Assembly: GCA_021568835.1 (NCBI GenBank) | Contig: JAKGSH010000010.1 | Location: 5,766,001 to 5,830,000 of the forward strand | DNA from: Streptomyces sp. Tue 6430 | GTDB taxonomy: Bacteria > Actinomycetota > Actinomycetes > Streptomycetales > Streptomycetaceae | Length of the DNA: 64,000 nucleotides | Reading direction: 5' to 3' | In this document: piece by piece, positions 29,462 through 37,615 of the stretch | How positions within the stretch are numbered: the stretch's first letter is position 1 | Layout: every line of letters begins with the position of its first letter | Notes under the pieces: generated by a model | The model's input: the letters and a program-made list of their open reading frames with translations, nothing else | Databases searched by the model: none | What the model was told of the DNA's origin: nothing | Program-made: the position numbers and the translations under genes

Positions 29462-30151
29462 ATGGCGGACGGCGGCACCCCACCGGGAGACACGGGCCGC
29501 TCGGCCGGCAAGGGTGGTTCGAGCGCCGCGGGCGGTGAGGGGGGTACGGGCGGCACGGGTGGCACGAGCGGCGCGGGCGATTCGGGCGGCAAGGCGGGCC
29601 CGGGCGGCGCGGGCCGTGAGCGGGCCGGGCGCGAGCGGGCGGAGCGCGAGCTACCGCCGGAGGCCCGCCCCCGGGGCGGCCCGCCGGGTGAGATCGGCAC
29701 CGCCTGGTCCGTGCCACGCGGCGGACCCCGCCCGCCCGACGGGCCCGGTGGCGGGACCACCGACCGGCCCGGCACCCCCGTCACCACCACCGGCGGCGGG
29801 GTGACCCTCGCGGGCACCCTGATGCTGTGCGGCGGATTCCTCGCCCTCCTCCAGGGCGTCGCCGCGATCGCCGGGGACGACGTCTACGCCGACGTCGGCT
29901 CGTACGTCTACGGACTCGGCCTCACCGGCTGGGGCTGGATCCACCTCGTCCTGGGGGTCCTGGCCGCCGTCACCGGCGCGAGCCTCCTCCGGGGCTCCTC
30001 CCGGGCCCGCGTCCCGGGCGTCCTCCTCGCCTCGCTCGGCCTCGTCGCCCAGTTCCTCTTCCTGCCGTACGAGCCCGTGTGGTCGGCGGTGGTGATGGCG
30101 ATCGACGTGCTCGTGATCCGGGTGCTCGTGATCCGGGCCCTGGCGTCCTGA
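29462..30151 (+). CDS. Membrane protein with Gly-rich N-terminal tail (DUF7144-like)
   Basis: 229 residues. Residues 1-~110 are low-complexity Gly/Ala/Pro/Arg (for example GGEGGTGGTGGTSGAGDSGG), cytoplasmic and probably disordered. The rest has four transmembrane helices beginning VTLAGTLMLCGGFLALLQGV, then GWGWIHLVLGVLAAVTGASL. The latter block resembles a family of small four-helix membrane proteins common in streptomycetes. ATG 29462 follows GAGGGAGGG. Function unknown. Confidence 0.7.
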   Translation: MADGGTPPGDTGRSAGKGGSSAAGGEGGTGGTGGTSGAGDSGGKAGPGGAGRERAGRERAERELPPEARPRGGPPGEIGTAWSVPRGGPRPPDGPGGGTTDRPGTPVTTTGGGVTLAGTLMLCGGFLALLQGVAAIAGDDVYADVGSYVYGLGLTGWGWIHLVLGVLAAVTGASLLRGSSRARVPGVLLASLGLVAQFLFLPYEPVWSAVVMAIDVLVIRVLVIRALAS

Positions 30152-30215
30152 CGGGCGGCGAGGACCGGCTGACGGGGGAGGGGGCCCAAGGGCCGGTGGC
30201 GGGACGGGGGTCAGG

Positions 30216-30572
30216 TCACCCGGAGGTGTCGCTGATGCCCAGGCGCAGGTGCTCCACGTGGTAGACGGCCTGGTCGAGGAGTTCGGCGACGTGGTGGTCG
30301 TGCAGCGCGTAGACGACCGAACGGCCGCGCCGCTCGCCGACCACGAGGCCCAGGTTGCGCAGCAGCCGCAGCTGGTGCGAGCACGCGGACTGCTCCATGC
30401 CCACCGCGGCGGCCAGCTCCGTGGCCGGGAGGGGACCTTCACGCAGGCGCGCGAGGATCAGCAGCCGGGAGGGGGTGGAGAGGGCCTGGAGGGTGGTGGC
30501 CACCTTCGCCACGTTGTCCGCGTCCAGGCGCACGCGCTCGGTGGCTGTGGTGGTGACGGCTCCATGACCCAT
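30216..30572 (-). CDS. ArsR/SmtB-family metal-sensing repressor (NmtR/CzrA type)
   Basis: A 118-residue winged-helix repressor. The recognition helix lies around MEQSACSHQLRLLRNLGLVV. The alpha-5 metal site is an exact D-x-H-x10-H-x2-H pattern formed by Asp92, His94, His105 and His108, as in CzrA (Zn/Co) and NmtR (Ni/Co). It should release its operator on binding Zn, Co or Ni. It is divergent from a P1B-4 metal efflux ATPase with a TGAA-N6-TTCA operator between them. TAAGAT (30579-30584) sits exactly six bases before the ATG, so the mRNA is probably leaderless. Confidence 0.92.
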   Translation of the reverse strand: MGHGAVTTTATERVRLDADNVAKVATTLQALSTPSRLLILARLREGPLPATELAAAVGMEQSACSHQLRLLRNLGLVVGERRGRSVVYALHDHHVAELLDQAVYHVEHLRLGISDTSG

Positions 30573-30602
30573 GCGGGTATCTTACCCACGCGTCATGAAC
30601 GA

Positions 30603-30618
30603 ATGAACGAGTCTTCAT
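30603..30618. promoter_or_regulatory. ArsR-family operator candidate
   Basis: ATGAA, CGAGTC, TTCAT: perfect 5-bp arms around six bases, matching the TGAA-N6-TTCA core of SmtB/CzrA/NmtR-type operators. It overlaps the likely -35 of the repressor gene and the first possible start of the ATPase gene, so one site could control both. Confidence 0.65.
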
Positions 30619-32624
30619 GTGTTCCTGTATGGTGAGGCGGGTGTCCACGACCCTCGCCTCTCCCGCCACCGCCACGCGTCCGGCGGCGCCCCGCCGCCGC
30701 ACCCGCCTCCTCGCCCTCCCGGAGGCCCGCTGGGCCCTCGCGGCCACGGTCGCCTTCCTCGTCGGCCTGGGGTGCGACGTCGGCGGCGCACCGCCGTGGG
30801 CGTACGGCACCCTGTACGCGGTCGCCTACGCGACGGGCGGCTGGGAACCGGCCCTCGAGGGACTGCGGGCCCTGCGCGAGAAGACCCTCGACGTCGACCT
30901 GCTGATGATCGTCGCCGCGCTCGGCGCGGCCGCGATCGGACAGGTCCTCGACGGAGCCCTGCTGATCGTCATCTTCGCCACCTCCGGCGCCCTGGAGGCG
31001 CTGGCCACCGCCCGCACCGCCGACTCCGTCCGCGGCCTCCTCGACCTGGCCCCGGACACCGCCACCCGCCTCACCGACGACGGGGAGGAGACCGTCCCGG
31101 CCGCCGAACTCCGCGTCGGCGACCTGCTGCTGGTCCGCCCCGGCGAACGCATCGGCGGCGACGGCCGCGTCGTCGACGGGGTCAGCGAGGCCGACCAGGC
31201 GACGGTCACCGGCGAACCGCTGCCGGTGGTCAAGCGTCCCGGCGACGACGTCTTCGCCGGCACCCTCAACGGCACCGGCGCCCTCCGCGTCCGCGTCGAA
31301 CGCGACCCCGCCGACTCCGTCGTCGCCCGCATCGTCACCCTCGTCGAGGAGGCCTCCCGCACCAAGGCGCCGACCCAGCTGTTCATCGAGAGGATCGAGC
31401 AGCGCTACGCCGTCGCCGTGGTGGCCGCCACCCTCACCGTCTTCGCCCTGCCGCTCGCCTTCGGCGCGGACCTCACGGACGCCCTGCTCCGCGCGATGAC
31501 CTTCATGATCGTCGCGTCGCCGTGCGCGGTCGTCCTCGCCACCATGCCGCCGCTGCTGTCCGCCATCGCCACCGCCGGCCGGCACGGCGTCCTGGTCAAG
31601 TCCGCCGTCGCCATGGAGCGCCTCGGCGAGATCGACACCGCCGCCCTCGACAAGACGGGCACCCTCACCGAGGGCGCGCCCGAGGTCACCGACGTGCGCC
31701 CGCTGCCGGACTCCGGCCTCGACGCCGACGCCCTCCTCGCCCTGGCCGCGGCCGCCGAGCACCCCAGCGAACACCCGCTGGCGCGGGCGGTCGTGGGAGC
31801 GGCCCGCGCCCGCGGGCTGCGGATCGCCCCGGCGCGGGAATTCGTGGCGACCCCCGGACGCGGGGTCACCGCGGTGGTGGAGGGGCGCGTGGTGGAGGTG
31901 GGCAGGGCCGGGGACGCCGGCCTGCCGGCCGGCACCGACGCCGACGCCGACGACACGCACGATCCGGCCCGTGCCCGCTCCCCCTCGACTCCCACCCCCA
32001 CCGCTCCCGCCCCTCGGCCGGCACCACCGTCCTCGTCAGCCGCGACGCCACCCCCGTCGGCACCCTCGTCCTCACCGACCGCCTCCGCCCCGCCGCCCCG
32101 GCCGCCACCGCCGCCCTCGCCGCCCTCACCGGCACCACCCCGGTGCTCCTCACCGGCGACAACGCACCCGCCGCCGCCCGGGTCGCCGAGGCCACCGGCA
32201 TCACGGACGTCCGGGCGGACCTCCTCCCGAGGACAAGGTGAACGCCGTCCGCGACCTCCGACTCGCCGGACGCAAGGTGCTGTTCGTCGGCGACGGGGTC
32301 AACGACGCGCCCGCGCTCGCCGCCGCCCACTCGGGCCTCGCGATGGGCCGGGCGGGCTCCGACCTCGCGCTGGAGACGGCCGACGCCGTCGTGGTCCGCG
32401 ACGACCTCACGGCCGTACCGGCGGTCGTACGGCTCTCGCGGACCGCGCGCCGGCTGGTGCTGCAGAACCTGGTGATCGCCGGCACGTTCATCACCGGCCT
32501 CGTCCTGTGGGACCTCGTCGGCCACCTCCCGCTGCCGCTCGGTGTGGCCGGTCACGAGGGGTCGACCGTGCTGGTCGGGCTCAACGGGCTGCGGCTGCTG
32601 CGGGAGCGCGCCTGGCAGGAGTGA
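30617..32624 (+). CDS. P1B-4-type heavy-metal ATPase (Co/Ni/Fe efflux, CoaT/CtpD-like), two frame breaks
   Basis: 669 residues after restoring one C in the runs at 31980-31984 and 32226-32228. Actuator motif TGEPLPV, phosphorylation site DKTGTLTEG, hinge GDGVNDAPAL. The metal-selectivity motifs are SPC in helix 6 (IVASPCAVVLATMPP) and HEGST near the C-terminus, which define the P1B-4 subgroup (Co2+, also Ni2+/Fe2+/Zn2+). No N-terminal HMA domain is seen, as usual for this subgroup. Possible starts are ATG 30617, ATG 30629 and GTG 30641; the operator overlaps the first, so a downstream start is likely. It is controlled by the divergent ArsR protein (inference). Confidence 0.88.
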
Positions 32625-32726
32625 GCGGCGGGGGACCGGCGGGGTGACCGGCGGGGCGCAGCCCACGCGAGGCTGATGTCGGATTCCCGCCAGCGTGCGA
32701 GGGGTCCGGTGCCCGATGCTGGACGC

Positions 32727-34304
32727 ATGCTGAACGGGATGTACACCGACCGGGAGCGCTGTGTGCGCGCCGTGCGGTCCAAGGACGCGCGGTTCGACGG
32801 CTGGTTCTTCACCGCGGTCCTGACCACCGGCATCTACTGCCGGCCGAGCTGCCCGGTGATGGCGCCGAAACCGGAGAACATGGTGTTCCACGCGAGCGCC
32901 GCCGCCTGCCAGCAGGCCGGGTTCCGGGCCTGCAAGCGCTGCCGGCCCGACACCAGCCCCGGCTCCCCGGAGTGGAACCGGCGCGCCGACCTGGTGGCCC
33001 GCGCCATGCGCCTGATCGCCGACGGCGTGGTCGACCGCGAGGGCGTGCCCGGCCTCGCCGGCCGTCTCGGCTACAGCACCCGCCAGGTCGAGCGCCAGCT
33101 CCTCGCGGAACTCGGCGCGGGCCCCCTCGCGCTGGCCCGCGCCCAGCGGGCCCAGACCGCCCGGCTGCTCGTCGAGTCCACCGAACTGACCATGGCCGAC
33201 GTGGCGTTCGCGGCGGGCTTCGCCTCCGTGCGCGCGTTCAACGACACCGTGCGCGAGGTCTTCGCCCTCTCCCCGACCGAGCTGCGCGCCCGCGTCCCGA
33301 AGCGCGACGACGCCGCCGCGGCGGCACCCCACCCCCGCACGTCCCCGCTCCCGCCGCCCCGGACCGGGCCGACGCCGGGCACGCCGCCCGCCGGGACGAC
33401 CGCGCCACCCGCCGCCCCCGTCACCCTCCAGCTCCGCCTGCCGTTCCGCGCCCCCCTCAACCCCGACAACCTCTTCGGGCACCTCGCGGCGACCGCCGTG
33501 CCGGGCGTCGAGGAGTGGCGGGACGGGGCGTACCGGCGCACACTGCGGCTGCCGTACGGGTACGGGATCGTGGGGCTCGCCCCGCGCCCCGACCACATCG
33601 CCTGCCGGCTCACCCTCGCCGACCTGCGGGACCTCACCGTCGCCATCAGCCGCTGCCGGCGGATGCTCGACCTGGACGCCGACCCCGTGGCCGTCGACGA
33701 CCGGTTGCGGACCGACCCGCTGCTCGCCCCGCTGGTGGACAAGGCGCCGGGCCGCCGCGTCCCGCGCACCGTGGACGAGGCGGAGTTCGCCGTGCGCGCG
33801 GTCCTCGGCCAGCAGGTGTCCACGGCGGCGGCCCGCACCCACGCGGCCCGTCTGGTCGCCGCTCACGGGGACGCCGTCGACGATCCGGAGGGCGGCCTCA
33901 CCCACCTCTTCCCGACGCCCGAGGCGCTCGCCGCCCTCGACCCCGCGTCCCTGGCGATGCCCCGCACCCGCCGTACGACGTTCACCACCCTCATCGCCCA
34001 ACTCGCGGACGGCGGGCTGCGCCTGGGCGTGGAGTCCGACTGGGAGCAGGCCCGTGCCCGACTGCTGGCGCTGCCCGGTTTCGGTCCCTGGACGGTCGAC
34101 GTCATCGCGATGCGCGCGCTCGGCGACCCCGACGCCTTCCTCCCCACCGACCTCGGAATCCGGCGCGCGGCCGAGGAGTTGGGACTACCGTCCACCCCGG
34201 CGGCGCTGACCGCCCGCGCGGCGGCGTGGCGCCCCTGGCGGGCGTACGCCGTCCAGTACCTGTGGGCGACCGGCAGCCACCCGATCAACCACCTGCCGGC
34301 CTGA
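32727..34304 (+). CDS. Bifunctional Ada-type regulator / 3-methyladenine DNA glycosylase II (AlkA)
   Basis: A 525-residue fusion. The N-terminal Ada zinc domain uses Cys38, Cys42, Cys69 and Cys72 (GIYCRPSCP, RACKRCRPD), with Cys38 as methyl acceptor from phosphotriesters. Next comes an AraC-type helix-turn-helix (~95-200; ASVRAFNDTVREVFALSPTE). After a Pro-rich linker (~210-240) comes an AlkA domain with the HhH-GPD signature LPGFGPWTVDVIAMRALGDP and catalytic Asp in PTDLGI. It senses methyl damage, activates repair genes and excises 3-methyladenine. ogt follows 23 bases downstream. ATG 32739 is an alternative start. Confidence 0.92.
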   Translation: MLNGMYTDRERCVRAVRSKDARFDGWFFTAVLTTGIYCRPSCPVMAPKPENMVFHASAAACQQAGFRACKRCRPDTSPGSPEWNRRADLVARAMRLIADGVVDREGVPGLAGRLGYSTRQVERQLLAELGAGPLALARAQRAQTARLLVESTELTMADVAFAAGFASVRAFNDTVREVFALSPTELRARVPKRDDAAAAAPHPRTSPLPPPRTGPTPGTPPAGTTAPPAAPVTLQLRLPFRAPLNPDNLFGHLAATAVPGVEEWRDGAYRRTLRLPYGYGIVGLAPRPDHIACRLTLADLRDLTVAISRCRRMLDLDADPVAVDDRLRTDPLLAPLVDKAPGRRVPRTVDEAEFAVRAVLGQQVSTAAARTHAARLVAAHGDAVDDPEGGLTHLFPTPEALAALDPASLAMPRTRRTTFTTLIAQLADGGLRLGVESDWEQARARLLALPGFGPWTVDVIAMRALGDPDAFLPTDLGIRRAAEELGLPSTPAALTARAAAWRPWRAYAVQYLWATGSHPINHLPA

Positions 34305-34327
34305 GCACGTTCACGAAGGGACGCACC

Positions 34328-34819
34328 TTGAAGCGGCACACCGTCATCGACAGTCCGTACGGACCCCTCACGCTCGTCGCCGACGACGGCGTCCTGTGCG
34401 GCCTCTACATGACCGAACAGCGTCACCGCCCGGTCGAGGAGAGCTTCGGTTCTCGCGACGACACCCTCTTCGGCGCTGCCGAGGAGCAACTGGAGGCCTA
34501 TTTCGCGGGAGAGCTCAAGGAGTTCGCGCTCCCGCTCCGGTTGCACGGCACCCCGTTCCAGCGCACGGTCTGGGAGGCCCTGCGGCAGATCCCCTACGGC
34601 GAGACCCGCACCTACGGTGAGCTCGCCGAGGCCCTCGGCAACCCGACCGCCTCCCGCGCCGTGGGGCTGGCCAACGGCCGCAACCCGGTCGGCATCATCG
34701 TGCCCTGCCACCGTGTCGTCGGCGCGAACGGCAGCCTCACCGGTTACGGCGGCGGCCTGGAACGCAAGCGGCGGCTGCTGGACTTCGAGAGCGGGAGGAG
34801 CGCCGCGGGGCTTTTCTAG
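34328..34819 (+). CDS. ogt: Methylated-DNA--protein-cysteine methyltransferase
   Basis: 163 residues. It transfers the methyl group from O6-methylguanine to its own active-site Cys127 in IIVPCHRVVGANG; the helix-turn-helix TYGELAEALGNPTASRAVG and the Asn hinge (NGRNP) are intact. TTG start, with GAAGGG eight bases upstream; no ATG or GTG fits. It is the second gene of an alkylation-repair operon with the Ada-AlkA fusion, so it should be induced by methylating agents. Confidence 0.95.
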   Translation: MKRHTVIDSPYGPLTLVADDGVLCGLYMTEQRHRPVEESFGSRDDTLFGAAEEQLEAYFAGELKEFALPLRLHGTPFQRTVWEALRQIPYGETRTYGELAEALGNPTASRAVGLANGRNPVGIIVPCHRVVGANGSLTGYGGGLERKRRLLDFESGRSAAGLF

Positions 34820-34880
34820 GTTCCGATAGGTTCCGAGCAAGGTCGTTCATGAATCTGAACGACCATCACATCCACAACCG

Positions 34881-34925
34881 TTGACGCGCTCATGGCAAGC
34901 GCTTACCTTCCAGGGGCAAGCGCTT
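34881..34925 (+). promoter_or_regulatory. Promoter with two AAGCGCTT operators
   Basis: -35 TTGACG (34881-34886), 17-base spacer, -10 TACCTT (34904-34909). Perfect palindromes AAGCGCTT lie at 34897-34904 and 34918-34925, both in the context GGCAAGCGCTT, 21 bases (two helical turns) apart. The first overlaps the -10; the second covers the start point. This is the layout of LacI-type repression, fitting control of the pectate lyase gene by a pectin-derived sugar (inference). Confidence 0.7.
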
Positions 34926-35064
34926 TCGCCCTCTGCGTGCCGAGCCCGGTCGTCCGCCGTGTTCACCTCGTCGAACCAGCCGTACGGTCGCACCGGGCCC
35001 GCCGCAGGGCAAAGGGGCCGGCGAACCCTCGTCGGTAGAGCCGCAACCACCTGGAGAGAGAACG

Positions 35065-36624
35065 ATGCAACGGAGCCCCGTCATCGCGTGCGTCGGCCTG
35101 CTGGCCGGCACACTCGTCGCGTTGTCCGGCAACACGGCGCAGGCAGCGTCCACCCGCTACGAGGCGGAGTCCTCGCCCGCGGTCTGCACCGGCACCATCG
35201 ACTCCGACTGGGCCGGCTACTCCGGCAGCGGATTCTGCAACGCCACCAACGCGGTCGGCGCGTCGGCGCAGTTCACCGTGAACGCCTCCGCCGCCGGCAC
35301 GGCGACCCTGGGCGTCCGCTTCGCCAACGGGACCACCGCCGCCCGGCCCGCGACCCTCACGGTGAACGGCTCGTCGGCCACCGCGGTCTCCTTCGAGAGC
35401 ACCGGCACCTGGGGCGCCTGGACGACGAAGACGCTGTCGGTGCCGGTGACGTCGGGCAGCAACATCATCCGGCTCAGCCCCACCACGGCCGCCGGACTGC
35501 CCAACATCGACCACCTCGACGCCGAGACCGGCGGCACCACCACCCCGCCGCCCCCGGCGACCGCCCTCTACGTGGCGCCCGACGGCACCGACGGTGCCGC
35601 CGGCACCCAGACGGCGCCCACCACGCTCACCTCGGCGATCAGCCGCATCACCCCCGGCGGCACCATCTACCTGCGCGGCGGGACGTACCGCCACGCCCAG
35701 ACGGTCACCATCCCGGCGGGCAGCAACGGCACCGCCGCCGACCGCACCGAACTCCTCGCCTACCCCGGTGAGACGCCCGTCCTGAACTTCTCCGCCCAGA
35801 CCGAGGACCCCGCCAACCGCGGCCTCGCCGTCAACGGGTCGTACTGGCACATCAAGGGGATCGTCGTCGAACGCGCCGGGGACAACGGCATCTTCGTCGG
35901 CGGCAGCAACAACATCATCGAGCGCACGGTGACCCGCTTCAACCGCGACACCGGCCTGCAGCTCTCCCGGATGCTGTCCAGCACCCCCAGCAGCCAGTGG
36001 CCGTCGAACAACCTCATCCTGAGCGCGGAGTCGCACGACAACGCCGACTCCGACGGCGAGGACGCCGACGGCTTCGCCGCCAAGCTCACCACCGGTCCCG
36101 GGAACGTCTTCCGCTACGCCGTGTCCCACCACAACATCGACGACGGCTGGGACCTCTACACCAAGTCGGACACCGGCCCCATCGGCCCGGTGACCATCGA
36201 GGACTCCCTCGCCCACGACAACGGCACCCTCAGCGACGGCTCCCAGGCCGGCAACGGCGACCGCAACGGCTACAAGCTCGGCGGCGAGGACATCGCGGTC
36301 GACCACGTCGTCCGGCGCAGCATCGCCTACCACAACGGCAAGCACGGCTTCACCTACAACAGCAACCCCGGCTCCATGACGGTGTCGGACAACCTCAGCA
36401 TCGACAACGCCCAGCGCAACTTCAACTTCGACGCCGGCACCTCGGTGTTCCGGGGCAACACCTCCTGCCGCAGCGGCAGCGGCACCAACGACCGGATCAT
36501 CGGCAGCGCCGACGGCACCAACCAGTTCTGGTCCGGCACGAACGGCTCCCGCTGCTCGTCCTCCACCGGCGCCCTGCACTGGTCCTACGCCTCGGACGGC
36601 CGGCTGGTCGTCACCTTCGGGTAA
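35065..36624 (+). CDS. Secreted pectate lyase, family PL9, with N-terminal carbohydrate-binding module
   Basis: 519 residues. A Sec signal peptide ends near Ala28 (VALSGNTAQAAS). Residues ~30-155 form a CBM35/CBM6-like beta-sandwich (STRYEAESSPAVCTGTIDSD), a Thr/Pro linker follows (TTTPPPPAT), and from ~168 there is a right-handed parallel beta-helix. The PL9 catalytic region is visible: Lys340 in DADGFAAKLTTGPGN followed by HHNIDDGWDLYTKSD; in PL9 the Lys is the Bronsted base and the Asp residues bind Ca2+. It cleaves polygalacturonate by beta-elimination outside the cell. GGAGAGAG precedes the ATG. The 150-base leader starts at a promoter with twin palindromes. Confidence 0.88.
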   Translation: MQRSPVIACVGLLAGTLVALSGNTAQAASTRYEAESSPAVCTGTIDSDWAGYSGSGFCNATNAVGASAQFTVNASAAGTATLGVRFANGTTAARPATLTVNGSSATAVSFESTGTWGAWTTKTLSVPVTSGSNIIRLSPTTAAGLPNIDHLDAETGGTTTPPPPATALYVAPDGTDGAAGTQTAPTTLTSAISRITPGGTIYLRGGTYRHAQTVTIPAGSNGTAADRTELLAYPGETPVLNFSAQTEDPANRGLAVNGSYWHIKGIVVERAGDNGIFVGGSNNIIERTVTRFNRDTGLQLSRMLSSTPSSQWPSNNLILSAESHDNADSDGEDADGFAAKLTTGPGNVFRYAVSHHNIDDGWDLYTKSDTGPIGPVTIEDSLAHDNGTLSDGSQAGNGDRNGYKLGGEDIAVDHVVRRSIAYHNGKHGFTYNSNPGSMTVSDNLSIDNAQRNFNFDAGTSVFRGNTSCRSGSGTNDRIIGSADGTNQFWSGTNGSRCSSSTGALHWSYASDGRLVVTFG

Positions 36625-36649
36625 CCGCCCCCCCCACGGCGGGCCGACC

Positions 36650-36673
36650 GCCCACGCGCCCACGCGCCCACGC
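36650..36673 (+). repeat. Three tandem GCCCACGC octamers
   Basis: Perfect 8-base units at 36650, 36658 and 36666, shortly after the pectate lyase stop. Confidence 0.8.
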
Positions 36674-36694
36674 GCCCGCTCCACCCCGATGCCC

Positions 36695-36732
36695 CGATGC
36701 CCCGACGGCCACCAGCGGCCGCCGGGGCATCG
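36695..36732 (+). terminator. Terminator-like hairpin after the pectate lyase gene
   Basis: CGATGCCCCGACGGCC (36695-36710), loop ACCAGC, GGCCGCCGGGGCATCG (36717-36732); one mismatch in a 16-bp stem. No T tract, as is common in streptomycetes. Confidence 0.7.
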
Positions 36733-36785
36733 GCGTCGCCCGGCGCGGAAGCCGCGAACGGACGTCGGGCGGCCCCGTTCGGTGC

Positions 36786-36800
36786 TACCGTCCGGGCATG
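36786..36800 (+). promoter_or_regulatory. Leaderless promoter of the VapB-like gene
   Basis: TACCGT (36786-36791), six bases, ATG 36798. Confidence 0.5.
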
Positions 36801-36998
36801 GCCAAGGTCGACATCCCCCTCGACGCCGATCTCGTCGTCGAGGTCATGGTGCTCACCGGTGTGGGGAACCCCCGGGACGCCGTCGAACTCGTGGTGCGCG
36901 ACTACATCGAGCGCGGTCACCGCACCGAGGCGCGGACCGCCACCCGCGACGAGGCGCTGCGCGCGGTGGACGTCAAGCCGCGTGACGTGGAGGGCTGA
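36798..36998 (+). CDS. VapB-family antitoxin-like protein, no adjacent toxin
   Basis: A 66-residue protein: an N-terminal strand (MAKVDIPLDADLVVEVMVLT), helix GNPRDAVELVVRDYIERGHR, then a basic C-terminal tail. This is the ribbon-helix-helix DNA-binding pattern of VapB antitoxins. A VapC PIN-domain toxin would be expected within a few bases downstream, but the next gene is a convergent Nudix hydrolase. It is an orphan antitoxin or a small regulator. Probably leaderless. Confidence 0.7.
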   Translation: MAKVDIPLDADLVVEVMVLTGVGNPRDAVELVVRDYIERGHRTEARTATRDEALRAVDVKPRDVEG

Positions 36999-37060
36999 GA
37001 GCCCCGAGCACCCCGGCCTCCCCCGGAGCCGGCTCGACGGACGCCCCGCGGAGCCGCCCG

Positions 37061-37552
37061 TCACGCCACCCGTCGGCCGTCCTCCAGCTCCGCCGGCCCC
37101 GAGCCGTCGGCCAGCACGTCCAGCGCGGCCAGCACCCGGTGGCCGAGGGCGCCCAGGAGGTGGTCGGCGATCTCCTCGCGCGGCACCAGCCGCCAGGACA
37201 GCAACTCCTCCTCCTGGAGGCGGATCGCCTTGAGGTCCTCCTCGTCGAGGATCCCGCCGTCGTACACGTACGCCACCACCGGGGGCCGGTTCTGACCCTG
37301 CACCCAGTCCACGGCGAGCAGCCGCCCCGGCTCGCGGTCGAGGCCGATCTCCTCCAGCGTCTCGCGGCGCGCGCCCCGGCGCGGGGTCTCGCCGTCGTCG
37401 GACTCGATCGTGCCGCCCGGAAGCACCCACCCGGCGCGGTAGTTCGGCTCGACCAGCAGCACCCGCCCCCGCGCGTCCCGGAAGAGCGTGGCGGCGCCGG
37501 CCAGGACGCGGGGCAGCGAGGCGATGTACGCGGCGTAGTCAGTGGTGGTCAT
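37061..37552 (-). CDS. Nudix hydrolase
   Basis: 163 residues. The Nudix box is clear in GETPRRGARRETLEEIGLD, with the catalytic Glu pair in RETLEEIGL; two extra residues sit before the box (GGTIESDD). It hydrolyses nucleoside diphosphates linked to another moiety; the substrate is not predictable, but an ADP-ribosylglycohydrolase gene lies just upstream on the same strand, so ADP-ribose is a fair guess. TACCCT (37559-37564) is exactly six bases before the ATG, suggesting a leaderless transcript of its own rather than readthrough. Confidence 0.88.
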   Translation of the reverse strand: MTTTDYAAYIASLPRVLAGAATLFRDARGRVLLVEPNYRAGWVLPGGTIESDDGETPRRGARRETLEEIGLDREPGRLLAVDWVQGQNRPPVVAYVYDGGILDEEDLKAIRLQEEELLSWRLVPREEIADHLLGALGHRVLAALDVLADGSGPAELEDGRRVA

Positions 37553-37615
37553 CCCCGAAGGGTATCCAGCCCCGCGCCCGCCGACGCCGCGCGCGGAAAC
37601 GGGGGACCGGCCCGT

